Source: Pyrus communis (Eukaryota > Streptophyta > Magnoliopsida > Rosales > Rosaceae). From it: a stretch of 64,000 nucleotides of DNA. Made by a program: the position numbers and the translations under genes. Within the stretch, counting starts at the first letter, position 1. Every line of letters begins with the position of its first letter. The stretch covers positions 17,247,428-17,311,427 of the forward strand of contig NC_084803.1 of assembly GCF_963583255.1 (NCBI RefSeq), written 5' to 3'. A model generated the notes under the pieces. It was given only the letters and a program-made list of their open reading frames with translations. It was not told the DNA's origin and made no database searches. This document shows positions 43,145 through 54,149 of this stretch, in pieces.

Positions 43145-45448
43145 CTAGGCCTCCCCACTGTGTCTGCCACTTTCACTTCCATTTTGTCCACCGCTGCTTC
43201 TAAGCTCGGTATAACCAGGTGCAAGCTTCGGCGGCAGCACATACATCACAGTTGGAGAACTTGATGTAGATGGGCACCGAAACTGCCTGGTAACTGGACA
43301 TGCACCTGAACTTGGGGGGTTTATAGTATGAGTTGGATTAGGCTGTTGGTTAGGTTGGGGCTCGTCCGTGTCCATTCCTTCCACACCATTCTCATACTTT
43401 TGTCCTGCCGTCTTTAGATCAGAAGTCCCATATGGAACCTGGGATTGCCAGAAAGTAGTTGATTGATTCATCGGACCTTGAGAACTACCTTTACGCTCAT
43501 ACTCTTCTTTACATACGGGTGGTGGAATGTTCATGTCTAATCCCTCGTTTGGCTTGTTCGGTTTTCTTTCAAGCAGCTTTTCTCTCTCCAAATAAAGTGG
43601 TATATCAACAAAATCAACTTTAGACGATGAAGAACGGCCTGAAGCGATTACAGTGGTAGGGAATGCTCTTTCTGGAGGAACTGCAGGAGTGTAATTAGAT
43701 GGGAGCAAGTCATCCCAGTTCTCCAAGAGCTCCTTGTAGACTTTTCGGAGAGTAACTTCAGTAAGACCAGTCACCTTACAAATCTCTGCCTGAGTTTTTC
43801 TCTTGTCTTCAAGCTGGCAGGCTAAATATATTGCAGCTGCGGAGATGCTAATGGGGTTCCTACGCGTGCAGAAGCACTTGTTGATGACAACCTCTCCAAT
43901 GTGAGTTGCCAGTTTCTACAAGAAAGTATGTGATCATGGACTTCATCAGGAGAACAACTCAAGTTCAATACTCTCATCATAGAACACAACAATTTAAGTC
44001 ACAAAAAGTTAAGTTCAAATCTGTAGTCTGTATATTGAAGATATGAGTGCAGGCGAAGCAAATAAGATGTGGCTTTGGTTATGAAGCATATAACACAACA
44101 ATTTAAGTCACGGAAAGTCGAATTCAAGTCCGTAATCTATATATTGAAGATATGCGTGCAGATGAAGCAAATAAGATGTGACGTTGGTTAAGAAACTGTA
44201 ATGTTATTTACACAGTTATTAAAAATGTGCCTCCATTTAGCTTTCAATTACACTGGAACTAGCCAATCAAGACTAGAATCCAGCAGACATCGGTTTCAAT
44301 AGCTGTTGTGAGATAACACCCTTTCAAAACTTGTAACTCCAAAATCTGTTTTTGTACTTATTACAGAAAAACAAAATCTTTTCGATTGCACATACAATGC
44401 CAGTGCCACATTTCTTTCCTTCAGTAATCATCTAACCATACAACAAGAACGCATATGCATCCAGAAGACTCATTTCAAGTGATGTAAATTCAATGAGCAG
44501 TCCAAGTGGCGAATTCAGCATCGAAACAAAAGGTACCTGAGCAGATTTATTGAGCTGGAGGAGAGTGCAAAACCGCGGCATATGCACCGATATCGAATTG
44601 CTGTTGATGGGCTGACTAAGCTGCAGTGCTTCTCCAAGTATCTTAATGTACTTGCCAATTTCTTTCTGGGGCACATTTGCTGCAATGGAGATTTCCTGCA
44701 ATACAGAAATCAAAAGCGAATTCACAACATCCATAACCCGAAACAACCACAAAACTCGAAAACCCATCATCAAAATCCAGACTTTGAATAAAAAAATCAG
44801 CTCAAAACGCATCCAATTACAAACCCAATTAGCACTAATGAGTGAAATTACCTGGAGGGTTCTGGGCTCTTGGGCCTCTCTGATAGCCTGGACCAGAGCA
44901 GCAGTCGCGAGAGCTTCAACGCTGCGATTCCGCAAGCAAGTGGTGGAGCAGCAGTCCCTGAAGAGCTGAAACGCGTGGTCCGAGATGTCGTTTTCCAACC
45001 CCAGAATCGAAGCGACATCGATGATTTGCATGTAGGCCCTCAGATTATCGACCACCACGGTGGACGACGACGAGGATGTGGAGGAGGAGGAGGTGGATTC
45101 GAGGGTGCGTTCCAGCTCGGCGAGGTGGCCGGAGAAGGAGAGGGAGGAGCGGAGGAAGAGAGGGTTGGGCTCCAGGGCCCAGGTGGAGAAGGCGGTGATG
45201 AAGCCGGTGGGCAAGAAGGGGTCTTCATCGTCGGCGTCGTTGGGTTGCTGGGTGTGGGGGAGGGTGGGGAGGTCGGAGGTGACGAGGCAGAGAGGGTTGT
45301 CTTGGGCACGGAGGTGGAAGAGGTGGTGGAATTGAGATTGGCGCTCTTCCACCACACGGCCGCACGACGTGCACTCCGTTATCGAACGACGGGAGTTGGT
45401 TGTCGTCGCGCACCGTGCTTGGCCGGTGGAGCAGTAGGGGCACCTCAT
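43145..45448 (-). CDS. PBRP: Plant-specific TFIIB-related protein (pBrp), 3 exons
   Basis: Exons 45448-44852, 44695-44537 and 43915-43145 join in phase 0 with GT-AG sites, giving about 508 aa, close to the roughly 500 aa of Arabidopsis pBrp. The N-terminus is a TFIIB-type zinc ribbon (CPYC at 3-6, CTSC at 26-29). The first cyclin-like repeat lies around 135-250 (YMQIIDVASILGLENDISDH, ATAALVQAIREAQ, then NVPQKEIGKYIKILGEAL). The second starts in exon 3 (KLATHIGEVVINKCF, ISAAAIYLACQLEDKRKTQA, EVTLRKVYKELLENW). A plant-specific Pro/Ser-rich C-terminal extension follows. Family knowledge: pBrp sits on the plastid envelope and can move to the nucleus, where it takes part in transcription linked to rDNA/Pol I and seed development. 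Confidence 0.93.
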
Positions 45449-46730
45449 TTCTGTGGGGTTTGCGAGCTGAGTGTGCTGAGTCCGCCGCCCAATTCTTCAA
45501 AGATCACTCTTGCAAAAGGTGAGGTAAGAGCTTCTAGTGGTGAATGTGAATTAAAAGTGTATGAGTATTGGTTGTTAACTTGTTATAGAGCAATGATTTT
45601 TTTAGCACCTTTGTTAAAATTTTCATTCAAATAAAGGGTTTAAAGAGGTAAAAATTGAATAGAAGTTCTAACAGAGTTAAATAAAATAACTATTGTTTCA
45701 CATTATAATTGATTTAGAAATCAATACTCATAAAATTTTAGTTCAACGGTCAAAGTTTCAATTGGTCAACATTAGGAAACTATTGCTTTGATTTTCTCTA
45801 CAAAAATTGATTTTATGAACAAATAAAAAGTAAATAAATGGATACAACATTGTTGTTTAGCAAAGAATGAATTGTCCATGACAATAATCAAACAATTTCT
45901 GATCTACCAGCTCATATTATGAGATTAAACTGTGGCGTTAACCCAAATATTTAACGTTTTGTCAACCTAGTAAAGTTTGATTCATTTGTGAGTTAAGGAC
46001 ACATTTGAATCTAGCGTAAGAATTCATTTCTCATTGCATACAATTACAGTTACACATGTATGCATAAACTTTTGTTTTGATGAATTAGATAATTAAATGA
46101 CTTAATTACATGTGTGTGTTATCAATATTTGGTACATTAGTTCCAATCAAGAATGGAAATTGAAACACTAAAAACACATTTATTCGTTCATTCTCCATTC
46201 TTAATATCCAATTTACGGGTGAGTGACTATGTCATTCTCCACTTTTGATAACCTTTTCGTTTCGATGGTGTATGTAGATACTTGGTAAAGATTTTGTCGA
46301 TGGGGTTCATATTTGATATCAGGATTCACCTTCAAAGTATCAAACTTTGGGTCCCACTGTAATTCAATCAATTCTGTCAAAGCATCATGTTGAAGGAGTA
46401 ATGCTAACATTTTTAAGTTTACATGAAAAATATGCTTCAGAAATTCCGCTCACTTGAATAATTGAATTTATAAAAATAAAAACGAGAGAATATCAAAAGC
46501 AAAATTCCTGCACTCTGAACTCATCTACTCTAACACCACACACACGGCAAGACTGATATCCAAAACTGGAACATTTAAGAACCTGATCAAATATATAGTT
46601 TTGCCCTATGAAAAACATAACAAGAACCGAGTGTGGCCGTGCGCATCACTACCACTCGACAGACTCTGGGCATGTTGTAGATGCAGGATAACGGAGACTT
46701 GAACGATGGTCCTCAACATTAATGTAGACA
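45449..46730. other. Intergenic region between pBrp and the DUF1195-like gene
   Basis: The left end holds the pBrp promoter. The rest is AT-rich. A minus-strand frame at 46213-46410 is not recognised. No element ends could be fixed. Confidence 0.4.
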
Positions 46731-49700
46731 TCATCGACCACTGCCCGTAGAAGTCACCAGTTCTCTACCTCTCTCTGCTTGCTTCAAAGTCTTACTAAAT
46801 TCTCGTGCGCTCTGATAGAAAAGGACGGAACATGTTAAAACTTACCATGCGTAAACAGATTGCCAAGCTAAGATATAGGCATCTATAAATTTACTTGCAG
46901 ATATTAAGGAACCAAATAGCAAAGCTTGGTTATATCATCAGGGCACATGCAAGGAAATGATTCCTTAGTCAAGATCAAGATGTTCATGCCAAGAAACTAA
47001 ACGAGTAGGTTTCATACATAGGTTGAACTTCTGAATTAATTATTCACATCAACCGCACGACTATGTTATCTTATGAGAACATGTGCCATTGTTGTGATTG
47101 TGTTGGGCATGACACAGGAATACAAAGACATTCCTACAAGAAACTGCAAAAGGACATAGTTTATTTTATGACTCCAATTACAATTGACATTCTCCTATGA
47201 TAAACAATACACTTAACTGCCAAGATCAATCAAAATTCAATGTTTGGAAAGCTATCTAATGCTTATTATGCTTTAAATTATAGTCTTTACATAACAATAT
47301 ATCATCTGCTGAACCAGTAGAAAGCATCAATTTAACATTTGAGGCCTAATTTGTCCCTTAGAAAGCTAATTCACCACACCTATGCTGTCATGCTTAACAA
47401 AGTCTTCAATTCCGAGGAAATTGAAGCAACATAACATAATTTACCCAACGAGAAAACTGAACTCAGTAATCTGTTATCTCAATCTCATTTTTCTGCATTT
47501 TTCTCCAAGAATGTAGAATCAAATTTTTGGGAGGAACATCCTCATCCAGACATATCTCAACATGCATTAACTGGAAGGGAGTGAATCTCACAGTCCTATA
47601 GCCAAGGAAAACAAGGATGTAGATCCAAGAAGGTAATCGCCAGCCTCTCACCCTTTCCAACTCTAAATAATTCCCACCGCCTCTCAGCTTCATTTGCAGA
47701 ATGGATCGATTTAATGCTTATACAAAGGGTAAAAGTTCTTGGCCAAGTGGCTTCTGCCTTTGGTCAGCTGACAATCTGGGGTTGCAACTAAGTCGGCTAA
47801 GGAAACTAATGATGTACTAAAATAACTTCGATTGCCCATGAGTTTCACTTCCAGAATGGATCAAGTTAATTCTCATACAAAGGGTGAAAGTTCTTGGCAA
47901 GGAGGGACATTTTGGCTTTGGTCAGATGACAATCTAGGGTTGCAACTAAGTTGGCTAAGAAAACTAATGATGCACGAATGGATCCAACTAATCTGTGGTT
48001 GCTCATCTGGGTTTGCCACTCGCATACAAAATGGATTCAGTTAAGCTTCATATAAAGGGTGAAAGATAATTCTCAGAAAATAGCTTTGGTCAGCTAACAA
48101 TCTGTGGTGAAACCTAATTATTGTTAACCACGTAGCAACCCAGATTCCGTAGGCAAAATGGCTATTGAAATTCCACAGCCAGCCAATGTGGCTAGAAGTC
48201 CTGTTTGTCACTCATCCTAGCCTAAATTTCGGCACATAATCAATTGAAAACCGAATTCAGACATTGACCAGGGCAATCTCAAGCAACTAAGGTCACTTCG
48301 GCACCTAATCAATTGAAAACTGAACAATGACAGATTTCGGTTGAACTCAGACATTGACCAGGACAATCTCAAGCAACCAGGTCAGCATGTTTTCAAGTGC
48401 TCCCATAAAGATTAACCTAGAAACAATTGATAAAAGACCAACACAAAAACTGATTATCTAGCATAAGTCATCAATTACCATCCTAGTTCAATTGATTACG
48501 ATGCCAGGCTCAAGCAATAACGCCCAATACATCGGAGCATCCAAATCTAAATTCCTACTTAACGCCACCCAATCTTCAAAACAATGTAAGCAAAGAAATT
48601 TTGAATTAGTGCTGCTCTGTTGCTTCCTTGGTAATCAATAATCATTAACAGGTTAAGCGGAGATGAGGATGCTTCGTTGGATGTGTGGGCACACGAGAAA
48701 GGATAAGATTAGAAATGAGGATATTCGAGGTAAAGTAGGAGTAGCCAAAATTGAAGGAAAGATGAGAGAAAATCGTTTACGATGGTTTGAACATGTGCAA
48801 AGAAGGCCTACTGACGCTCCGGTTAGAAGATGCGACTACGGGACAAAGGTTTAGGGCCGAAGGGGTAGAGGAAGACCTAGGAAAATTTTGGAAGAGACTA
48901 AGAAAAGACTTAGAGTACTTGGATCTAACAGAAGACATGACACAGAACCGAGCGTAATGGCGTTCTATGATTCATATAGCCGATCCCACTTAATGAGAAA
49001 AGACTTCGTTGTTATAAAAACTCTGAAATATATTCAACTTAAATATACACAAATACTCTCAAATTTAACAATTAAATAAATTAAAAGCTTTTTAGCTACT
49101 GTTGCCTCGAGCTTCGGTCCAACCTTACCTACACTTCTACACTCCACCACCACAACCCTATCCCCTTCGACCTTCTCATCACCGACATTGAGAGCCGCCG
49201 CGGTTATCGCAAGTGGGATCAGCATAATTTCTATCATGCCTTCAACGTATTTTTTCTTACTAATATCATTTTTAGTTTTAAATATAAAAATAGTTTTTAA
49301 AGTTAATCCACATGTCGTTATATGATTGTATTTGTGAGACCCACGTGGCGCCAGATCATTACACTAACAGAGCAATTGACAGATTTTTCACGAAAAAACT
49401 AAAATGATTCACGACGGACAAATTCAAAGAAAGACTAAAATGATTCACGACAGACAAATTCAAAAACACTACTATTGATTATCATTCATTATTAAGGACC
49501 AGGTTAAGAAGTTACGTGAATGTCACGAATCATTTTAGCTAAAAAGCCTTTAATTTATTTGATCATTAAATTTGAGGATATTTGTGTCTATTTAGGTGAA
49601 ATTTTGGATATATTTAAATTAAACTAACCCATAGCACTAATTAAAAAGGCAATGCAATGTCCAGCTAACGAGCAATGTAGCTTGATTAAGTAATCAAAAA

Positions 49701-50297
49701 AAAAAAAAGAAAAAAGAGAAAGCATAGGGTACTCACTGCAGATTGCACCGGAGGCGGATCGAGATCCACAGAGACAGAGCGGACGGACATCTTAGCGATC
49801 TCGGTTATGGCTTCCTCTCGAACACCAGGGACGTCACTTGTCAACTCCTCATAGGCAGCCTCAAAAGCTTCCTGCCAGAACCTCGGTAATCTGATCCGAC
49901 GGCTATTGGTGTACACATCCCACATGTGCTTCACCACCTTCTCCCTCCCTTCCATTTCCTACACCACCACAAAAAAAACCCCAAAATCCCCATTAACCAA
50001 TCAAATCAGAGATCCAACCAAATCGACCCACAAAACAAAAACAAGAAAATATCATACAAGAACGTCGAGATCGTCGTGAATGGGGGAGTTGAGGTCGTCG
50101 GAGAGGCGGTTGAGGTTGCCGGCGGACCACCGGAGCGTGACGGTGCCGGTGAACATGGACCAAAACGCGAGCAACAAAATCGCGGCCAAAGCCCAGAACT
50201 TGTACCTGCCTTTCCCGAGTATTAGACCCGAATCCGAGCTCTCCTTCTTCCCGCTGCTGGCCGCAGTCGTTGTTGGAAAGCCGTCGCCATCCTTCAT
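46731..50297 (-). CDS. Small single-pass membrane protein (DUF1195-like), 3 exons
   Basis: Exon 1 50297-50058 (80 codons) and exon 2 49958-49737 (74 codons) are clear. A proposed last exon 46811-46731 (26 codons and stop) has a good acceptor (TTTTCTATCAG) and keeps phase 0, for about 180 aa. Residues 1-30 are hydrophilic. One membrane segment follows ([20 protein letters not shown], near 33-52), then a conserved region with [25 protein letters not shown] and [18 protein letters not shown]. This pattern fits a plant family of unknown function that I recall as DUF1195. The last exon reads [18 protein letters not shown]. The second intron is about 2.9 kb and full of repeats. The first two exons are secure; the third needs transcript support. 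Confidence 0.72.
47463..47693 (-). other. Unrecognised ORF inside the DUF1195-like gene intron
   Basis: A frame of 76 residues ([18 protein letters not shown] to the end [10 protein letters not shown]) with balanced composition and no low complexity. I do not recognise a family. It lies in the large intron of the surrounding gene, on the same strand, directly beside a tandem repeat. It could be a fragment of a retrocopy or an alternative exon. Confidence 0.25.
47690..48125 (+). repeat. Tandem repeat, 2.6 copies of about 155-175 bp
   Basis: Units contain GAATGGATC followed by ACAAAGGGT.AAAGTTCTTGG and CTTTGGTCAG.TGACAATCT. Anchors (ATGGAT) fall at 47701, 47856 and 48031. The third unit is shortened and most diverged. 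It lies within the DUF1195-like gene intron. Confidence 0.8.
48230..48385 (+). repeat. Two-copy direct repeat, about 70 bp
   Basis: TCGGCACATAATCAATTGAAAAC (about 48232) and TCGGCACCTAATCAATTGAAAAC (about 48298) are each followed by ACATTGACCAGG.CAATCTC and AAGCAAC. The second copy has an insertion. It lies in the same intron as the preceding tandem repeat. Confidence 0.65.
48655..49020 (+). mobile_element. LINE (RTE/L1-like) 3' reverse-transcriptase fragment
   Basis: The plus-strand frame contains [39 protein letters not shown] and, after a stop, GRGRPRK and [12 protein letters not shown]. This is the well-known C-terminal end of plant non-LTR retrotransposon reverse transcriptases, common as degraded fragments. 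It is inserted antisense in the large intron of the DUF1195-like gene. The rest of the element is missing. Confidence 0.85.
49021..49736. other. AT-rich intron sequence of the DUF1195-like gene
   Basis: No coding frame supported. A repeated phrase AAAATGATTCACGAC occurs at about 49401 and 49438, followed both times by GACAAATTCAAA (a short tandem duplication of about 37 bp). The sequence ends at the GTGAGT donor of exon 2. Confidence 0.5.
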
Positions 50298-50563
50298 TGC
50301 TGATTAATCCCACGCAAATTGAGTTTAATTTAAATTTAATCGCCCAAAAATCTTAATTTCTTTTTGTTGGTTTTTATTCTATTTTTGGAATCTGGCTGTG
50401 ACTCTTGTACTCGCTGTGCACATTGTGAGAGTAAAGGATCCAACCGAAGGAGTGTTTGCTTTCCTTGTTGGATTTTCTGTTTCAGAGAAAGAAGGTGTGG
50501 ATTTTTCATTTAATTTAAATATATATAATATGCGGGCCACCACAATTTTCAAATTTTAATTTT

Positions 50564-51038
50564 GAATAAACTGTAAAAATAGTGTCTCAACTTTAGCTAA
50601 ATTGAAACAATGGTCTTTTAATTAAAATTTCATTATCATTGGTCTCTCAATTCATTCAAAATGTGTAGTTGTAGTCTTTTTCGTCAACTTTGTTAGAATT
50701 TTGTCAAAATGAGTTATGTTGGAAAGACCATTGCTACAATTGGGTAAAATTGAAGGATCATTACTCTAATTAAGTTAAACTTGATGAACCATTTCACCAA
50801 TTAGATTAAAGTTGAGGGATCATTGATGCAATTTTTCATTTTTGATTTTTCGTATTTGCCCCTGATTCATCCTCACGTGCATGGCACGTGATTCATTTTG
50901 ACGGAAATTCAAACAGAGTTGACGAAAAACTATAGCTGCACATTTTAATGAGTTAAGGGACTAATCTTAATGCATTTTTAGTTAAGAGACCATTGCTCCA
51001 ATTAGATTAAAGTTAAGGAACCATTGCTACAATTACCC
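50564..51038. mobile_element. MULE-type MITE with 9-bp target duplication
   Basis: Long imperfect inverted ends: GAATAAACTGTAAAAATAG at the left and GCTACAATTACCC at the right (reading GGGTAATTGTAGC inverted), with pairing extending about 80 bp. It is flanked by an exact 9-bp duplication TTTAATTTT (50555-50563 and 51039-51047), the Mutator signature. No coding capacity. It lies just upstream of the DUF1195-like gene promoter. Confidence 0.8.
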
Positions 51039-51047
51039 TTTAATTTT

Positions 51048-51640
51048 CGGTAATGTTGACATTTATTGGGATGGGCTGTTGCGAGAGAATTGTGGTGGTT
51101 GGATCTGGTTGAGATATCTACTTTGTGTAAAACTACAAAGAGAAGTTTGGAAAAATAATCAAATTTGGATCTCAAATAGAATATAACTACTTTTTTAAGT
51201 TCATAATAAATATAACTAAAAATTGATATGAAATTCTTAAGAGCATCTTCAGCGTGCTAGCAATTGCCCTTAAAATCTGGTTCAATTTCCATCTGCCCAA
51301 AAAGTGTTTGCTCCATCAATAAGAAAAATGGGAGGCAATTGGATTGAAGGCAGGTGTCCCTTCAACAATTGCAGGGCTTGCGCTTGAGTGAAAGCCCATC
51401 AGATAAGGTGTGGGACATCCCCACGTGAAGCCCAGTAGACTTTGCCCTTCAAACGGATAAATTTGCACAAAGATAATTACTGTGTAGAGTGAATAATGAG
51501 GATAATTTCATTGTCCTTGCCCTCCAATTATCATTGCTCTCCACCAATGCGTGGAGATGCTCCAATATATCATTGAAATGAGGTTTTTTTCCTTCTTTCT
51601 TTAGAAGAACCAAAGTAAAATTAAAATAAGAATCGGGTTA
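51048..51640. other. Intergenic region
   Basis: AT-rich, with no recognisable gene or element ends. It lies between the MULE-type MITE and the GTD-binding fragment. Confidence 0.4.
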
Positions 51641-51646
51641 ATCGTG

Positions 51647-52008
51647 TGTACAAGAAAATCTCGGTCTGCCTCTGAGTGCCTTCAACCTCAACTTCTAAAT
51701 CTTGTATTTCCTTCTCCTTCTCGACAAGAAGGTTGTTTGTCTTTTCTAGTGCTTATCGTACTCGAATTGCTCTTCCATCACTCTTAGTTGCTGGAGTGCT
51801 TCCATATGGAGCGCTGCCCTTTCCTTTTGCAGTCTTGTGATCATGGCCATTGCTTGATCTGAAAAGATTGCAGAAGCATTGTTTTCTTCCTCCAACTCCT
51901 TATACAAAGCGCTTGTTGATTGCTCAAGCCCTCGAGTGGCAAACAACTGTGACAACAAGACCTTCAAATCTTCACTAACTTTTGAAGAGTCTTTCCCATT
52001 CTTCTGCA
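51647..52008 (-). pseudogene. Fragment of a GTD-binding (zein-binding/myosin-binding) gene, frameshifted
   Basis: The minus-strand translation contains SALYKELEEENNASAIFSDQ, AMAMITRLQKERAALHMEAL and QQLRVMEEQFEYDK, the hallmark coiled-coil of the plant GTD-binding domain (DUF593), which binds myosin XI in MyoB proteins. The frame then hits a stop (DKH*). The expected continuation (ALEKTNNLLVEKEKEIQDLE) is present in another frame, so a short deletion has shifted the frame near 51750. Only this one exon is present, without a membrane anchor or C-terminus. It is an isolated fragment. Confidence 0.82.
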
Positions 52009-52808
52009 ACCACACCATACAAATGCCTTCCTTTACTAACAACAAGAAGCTTATAAGTATCACTAAGTTCTAGGCACCTCACCTGATCTTCATCTTAATT
52101 TTGCCTTTTGGTTCTTTTTGGAAAACCTCAATTTAAGATTATATTAGTACTTTTGTATCAAATTTTGGTTATAACTATCGTAAACTTAAAATGATGGTTA
52201 TACTTCTATTTGTGGTCCAAATTTTGGTTTTTTTTTTTTTTTTTTTTTTTTCCAATTTCCCAAACTAAAAAGGCCATATTTTCTCCAGTACTATGTTACA
52301 TATTTATTTCCTTGAAATGAAAATTTTCATTTGTATAAAAAATGGAAATTTCATAAGTTGACCAAGGAAAAGAAGAATTGAAATGGAATCAAAGTCTACA
52401 TTAAGATGTATCTAGTCTCAATTCACAATAATAAGTAACAAATCTCATGTGGTGAGTGAGCTATACTCATTTTTCTCGTTTCTCATTCCAATCCTTCTCC
52501 AAGACGCCTTCTTGAATTTTTTCACTTTCTTTAATCTTATTTCTATTGCTGATTTGAAGGACTTTGGTGCGATTTGCCCATTTATTCTTGATCAATTTTG
52601 CCAAGTGACAACTCTTAATCGCTAATATGCGACTCTTTTCCGCTATTATGCACAGTTGGATCAATAGAGATTGACTCTTCCCTAAATCCTTTCTTTGTTC
52701 TGCAGGTTCTTAATGGCTACATGTGGGTGGATTCAATGATGACACAACTTCAATTGGTGGTGATAGTTATGATTAAGGGTGGTAAGAAATACTCAAAAAA
52801 CCAAAATT
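52009..52808. other. Intergenic region left of the gypsy element
   Basis: AT-rich with a long poly-T tract (about 52229-52251). The minus-strand frame at 52467-52664 has no recognisable family. It ends at the GTACG target site. Confidence 0.4.
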
Positions 52809-54149
52809 GTACGTGTGGAGCAAAAAATAATCAAGAGGCGACACGTGGATTTTTAGGTGAAGAGGACAAAATTACTCTCGAGACATACCGGGTTTTCTAC
52901 ATGCTCGTGGAGAATCATCCATCAACCGAGTCAAGAGTGTCTAAAATAGGTTACAAGTTCAAATTTATCTCATCCATCTTTACTCCATATCCTCTACAAG
53001 GAAATCATTTCATAACCTTCAAAACATTCCCTATAAATTAAATTAATTAGGCTAATTAATGGATTAATTCCTAATTAATCCATTAATCACCAAATTAATC
53101 ACCATTACACCCCAAAAAACATCCAAGGGTCGGCCATTCTCTCTTCCAAAGAGGGCCGGCCATGCTCTATAAATAGGACTCCATTTTCTTTGAAAGGGGA
53201 GGTCCACACTCTTGTAAAACTCCAAAAACTCTTCTAATACTTTTTCTCTATAAATTCTAACTTTGGCATCGGAGGTTCTTCGGCCAAAGCCCCTCCCCCA
53301 CCCCATTCATCTTGAGCGCGTGAGGTTTTTGGCCTTGACCTAAGGTGTTAATTGTTTTGTAGGTGCAATTTTGCACAAGATCAAGAAAGCGGAAATTTGC
53401 ATCCACAAATTGGTGCTTTCATTGAGAGGAGAAATACACACTTGTAAAAGACTCGGATAAAAGGTTTTTCTTCTCTATTTTCTAATTTTTGGTCCACTTG
53501 TATATTTTCGTACGTTCTTATTATTAGAATTTTTTATTTGCAAAGATTCTTTGATATAACGTAAAAGAGAAGTAAAACGGCTAGAAATTTAGAAAATTCA
53601 ACAAGTGAAAATTCCAACATTCAAGAGATAGGACCACGGCGATCCACGAGGCTAAATATGACAATAAGTGGAGCGGCACCACCACCATGGGAACCACCGC
53701 AGTGGCTACCACGATAGCCATCCGTGGCGAGGTCCATGGTGTCACCACTACCATGATAGCCTACTCTTGCAGCCCAGCATGCTCCCGCCGAGCAGCCCAC
53801 TTTCGTGGCCCAACCTGCTCCTACCGAGCAGCCCACTCCAATGGCCCAGCCTACTCCCGCGGCCTAGCCTTCTTCCGCTGGGCAACCTACTCCCGTGGCC
53901 AGCCTACTCTAGCAGCCCAGCCTGCCCCCGTGGCCTCCCAAGTAGCCCAAGTCGACCCAAAACTATCTCAACCATTCGGACCTACCATCAAGCCGGGGGC
54001 ATTTTCACCACATTTCTTCGCGGATTTGACATTTCTCAACTCAAATCTCGCGCCCGGAGCTTACCACACTTCCATTGCTTAAAGAGACACATTCCTTCCA
54101 AGCTCTTCCAATCCAAATGATTAACAACACTTGTCTCGATAAGTCATAG

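Noticed and set aside
44870..45634. 254-residue Gly/Glu-rich frame opposite pBrp exon 1
   Set aside because: Antisense shadow of the GC-rich first exon of pBrp, with no motif.
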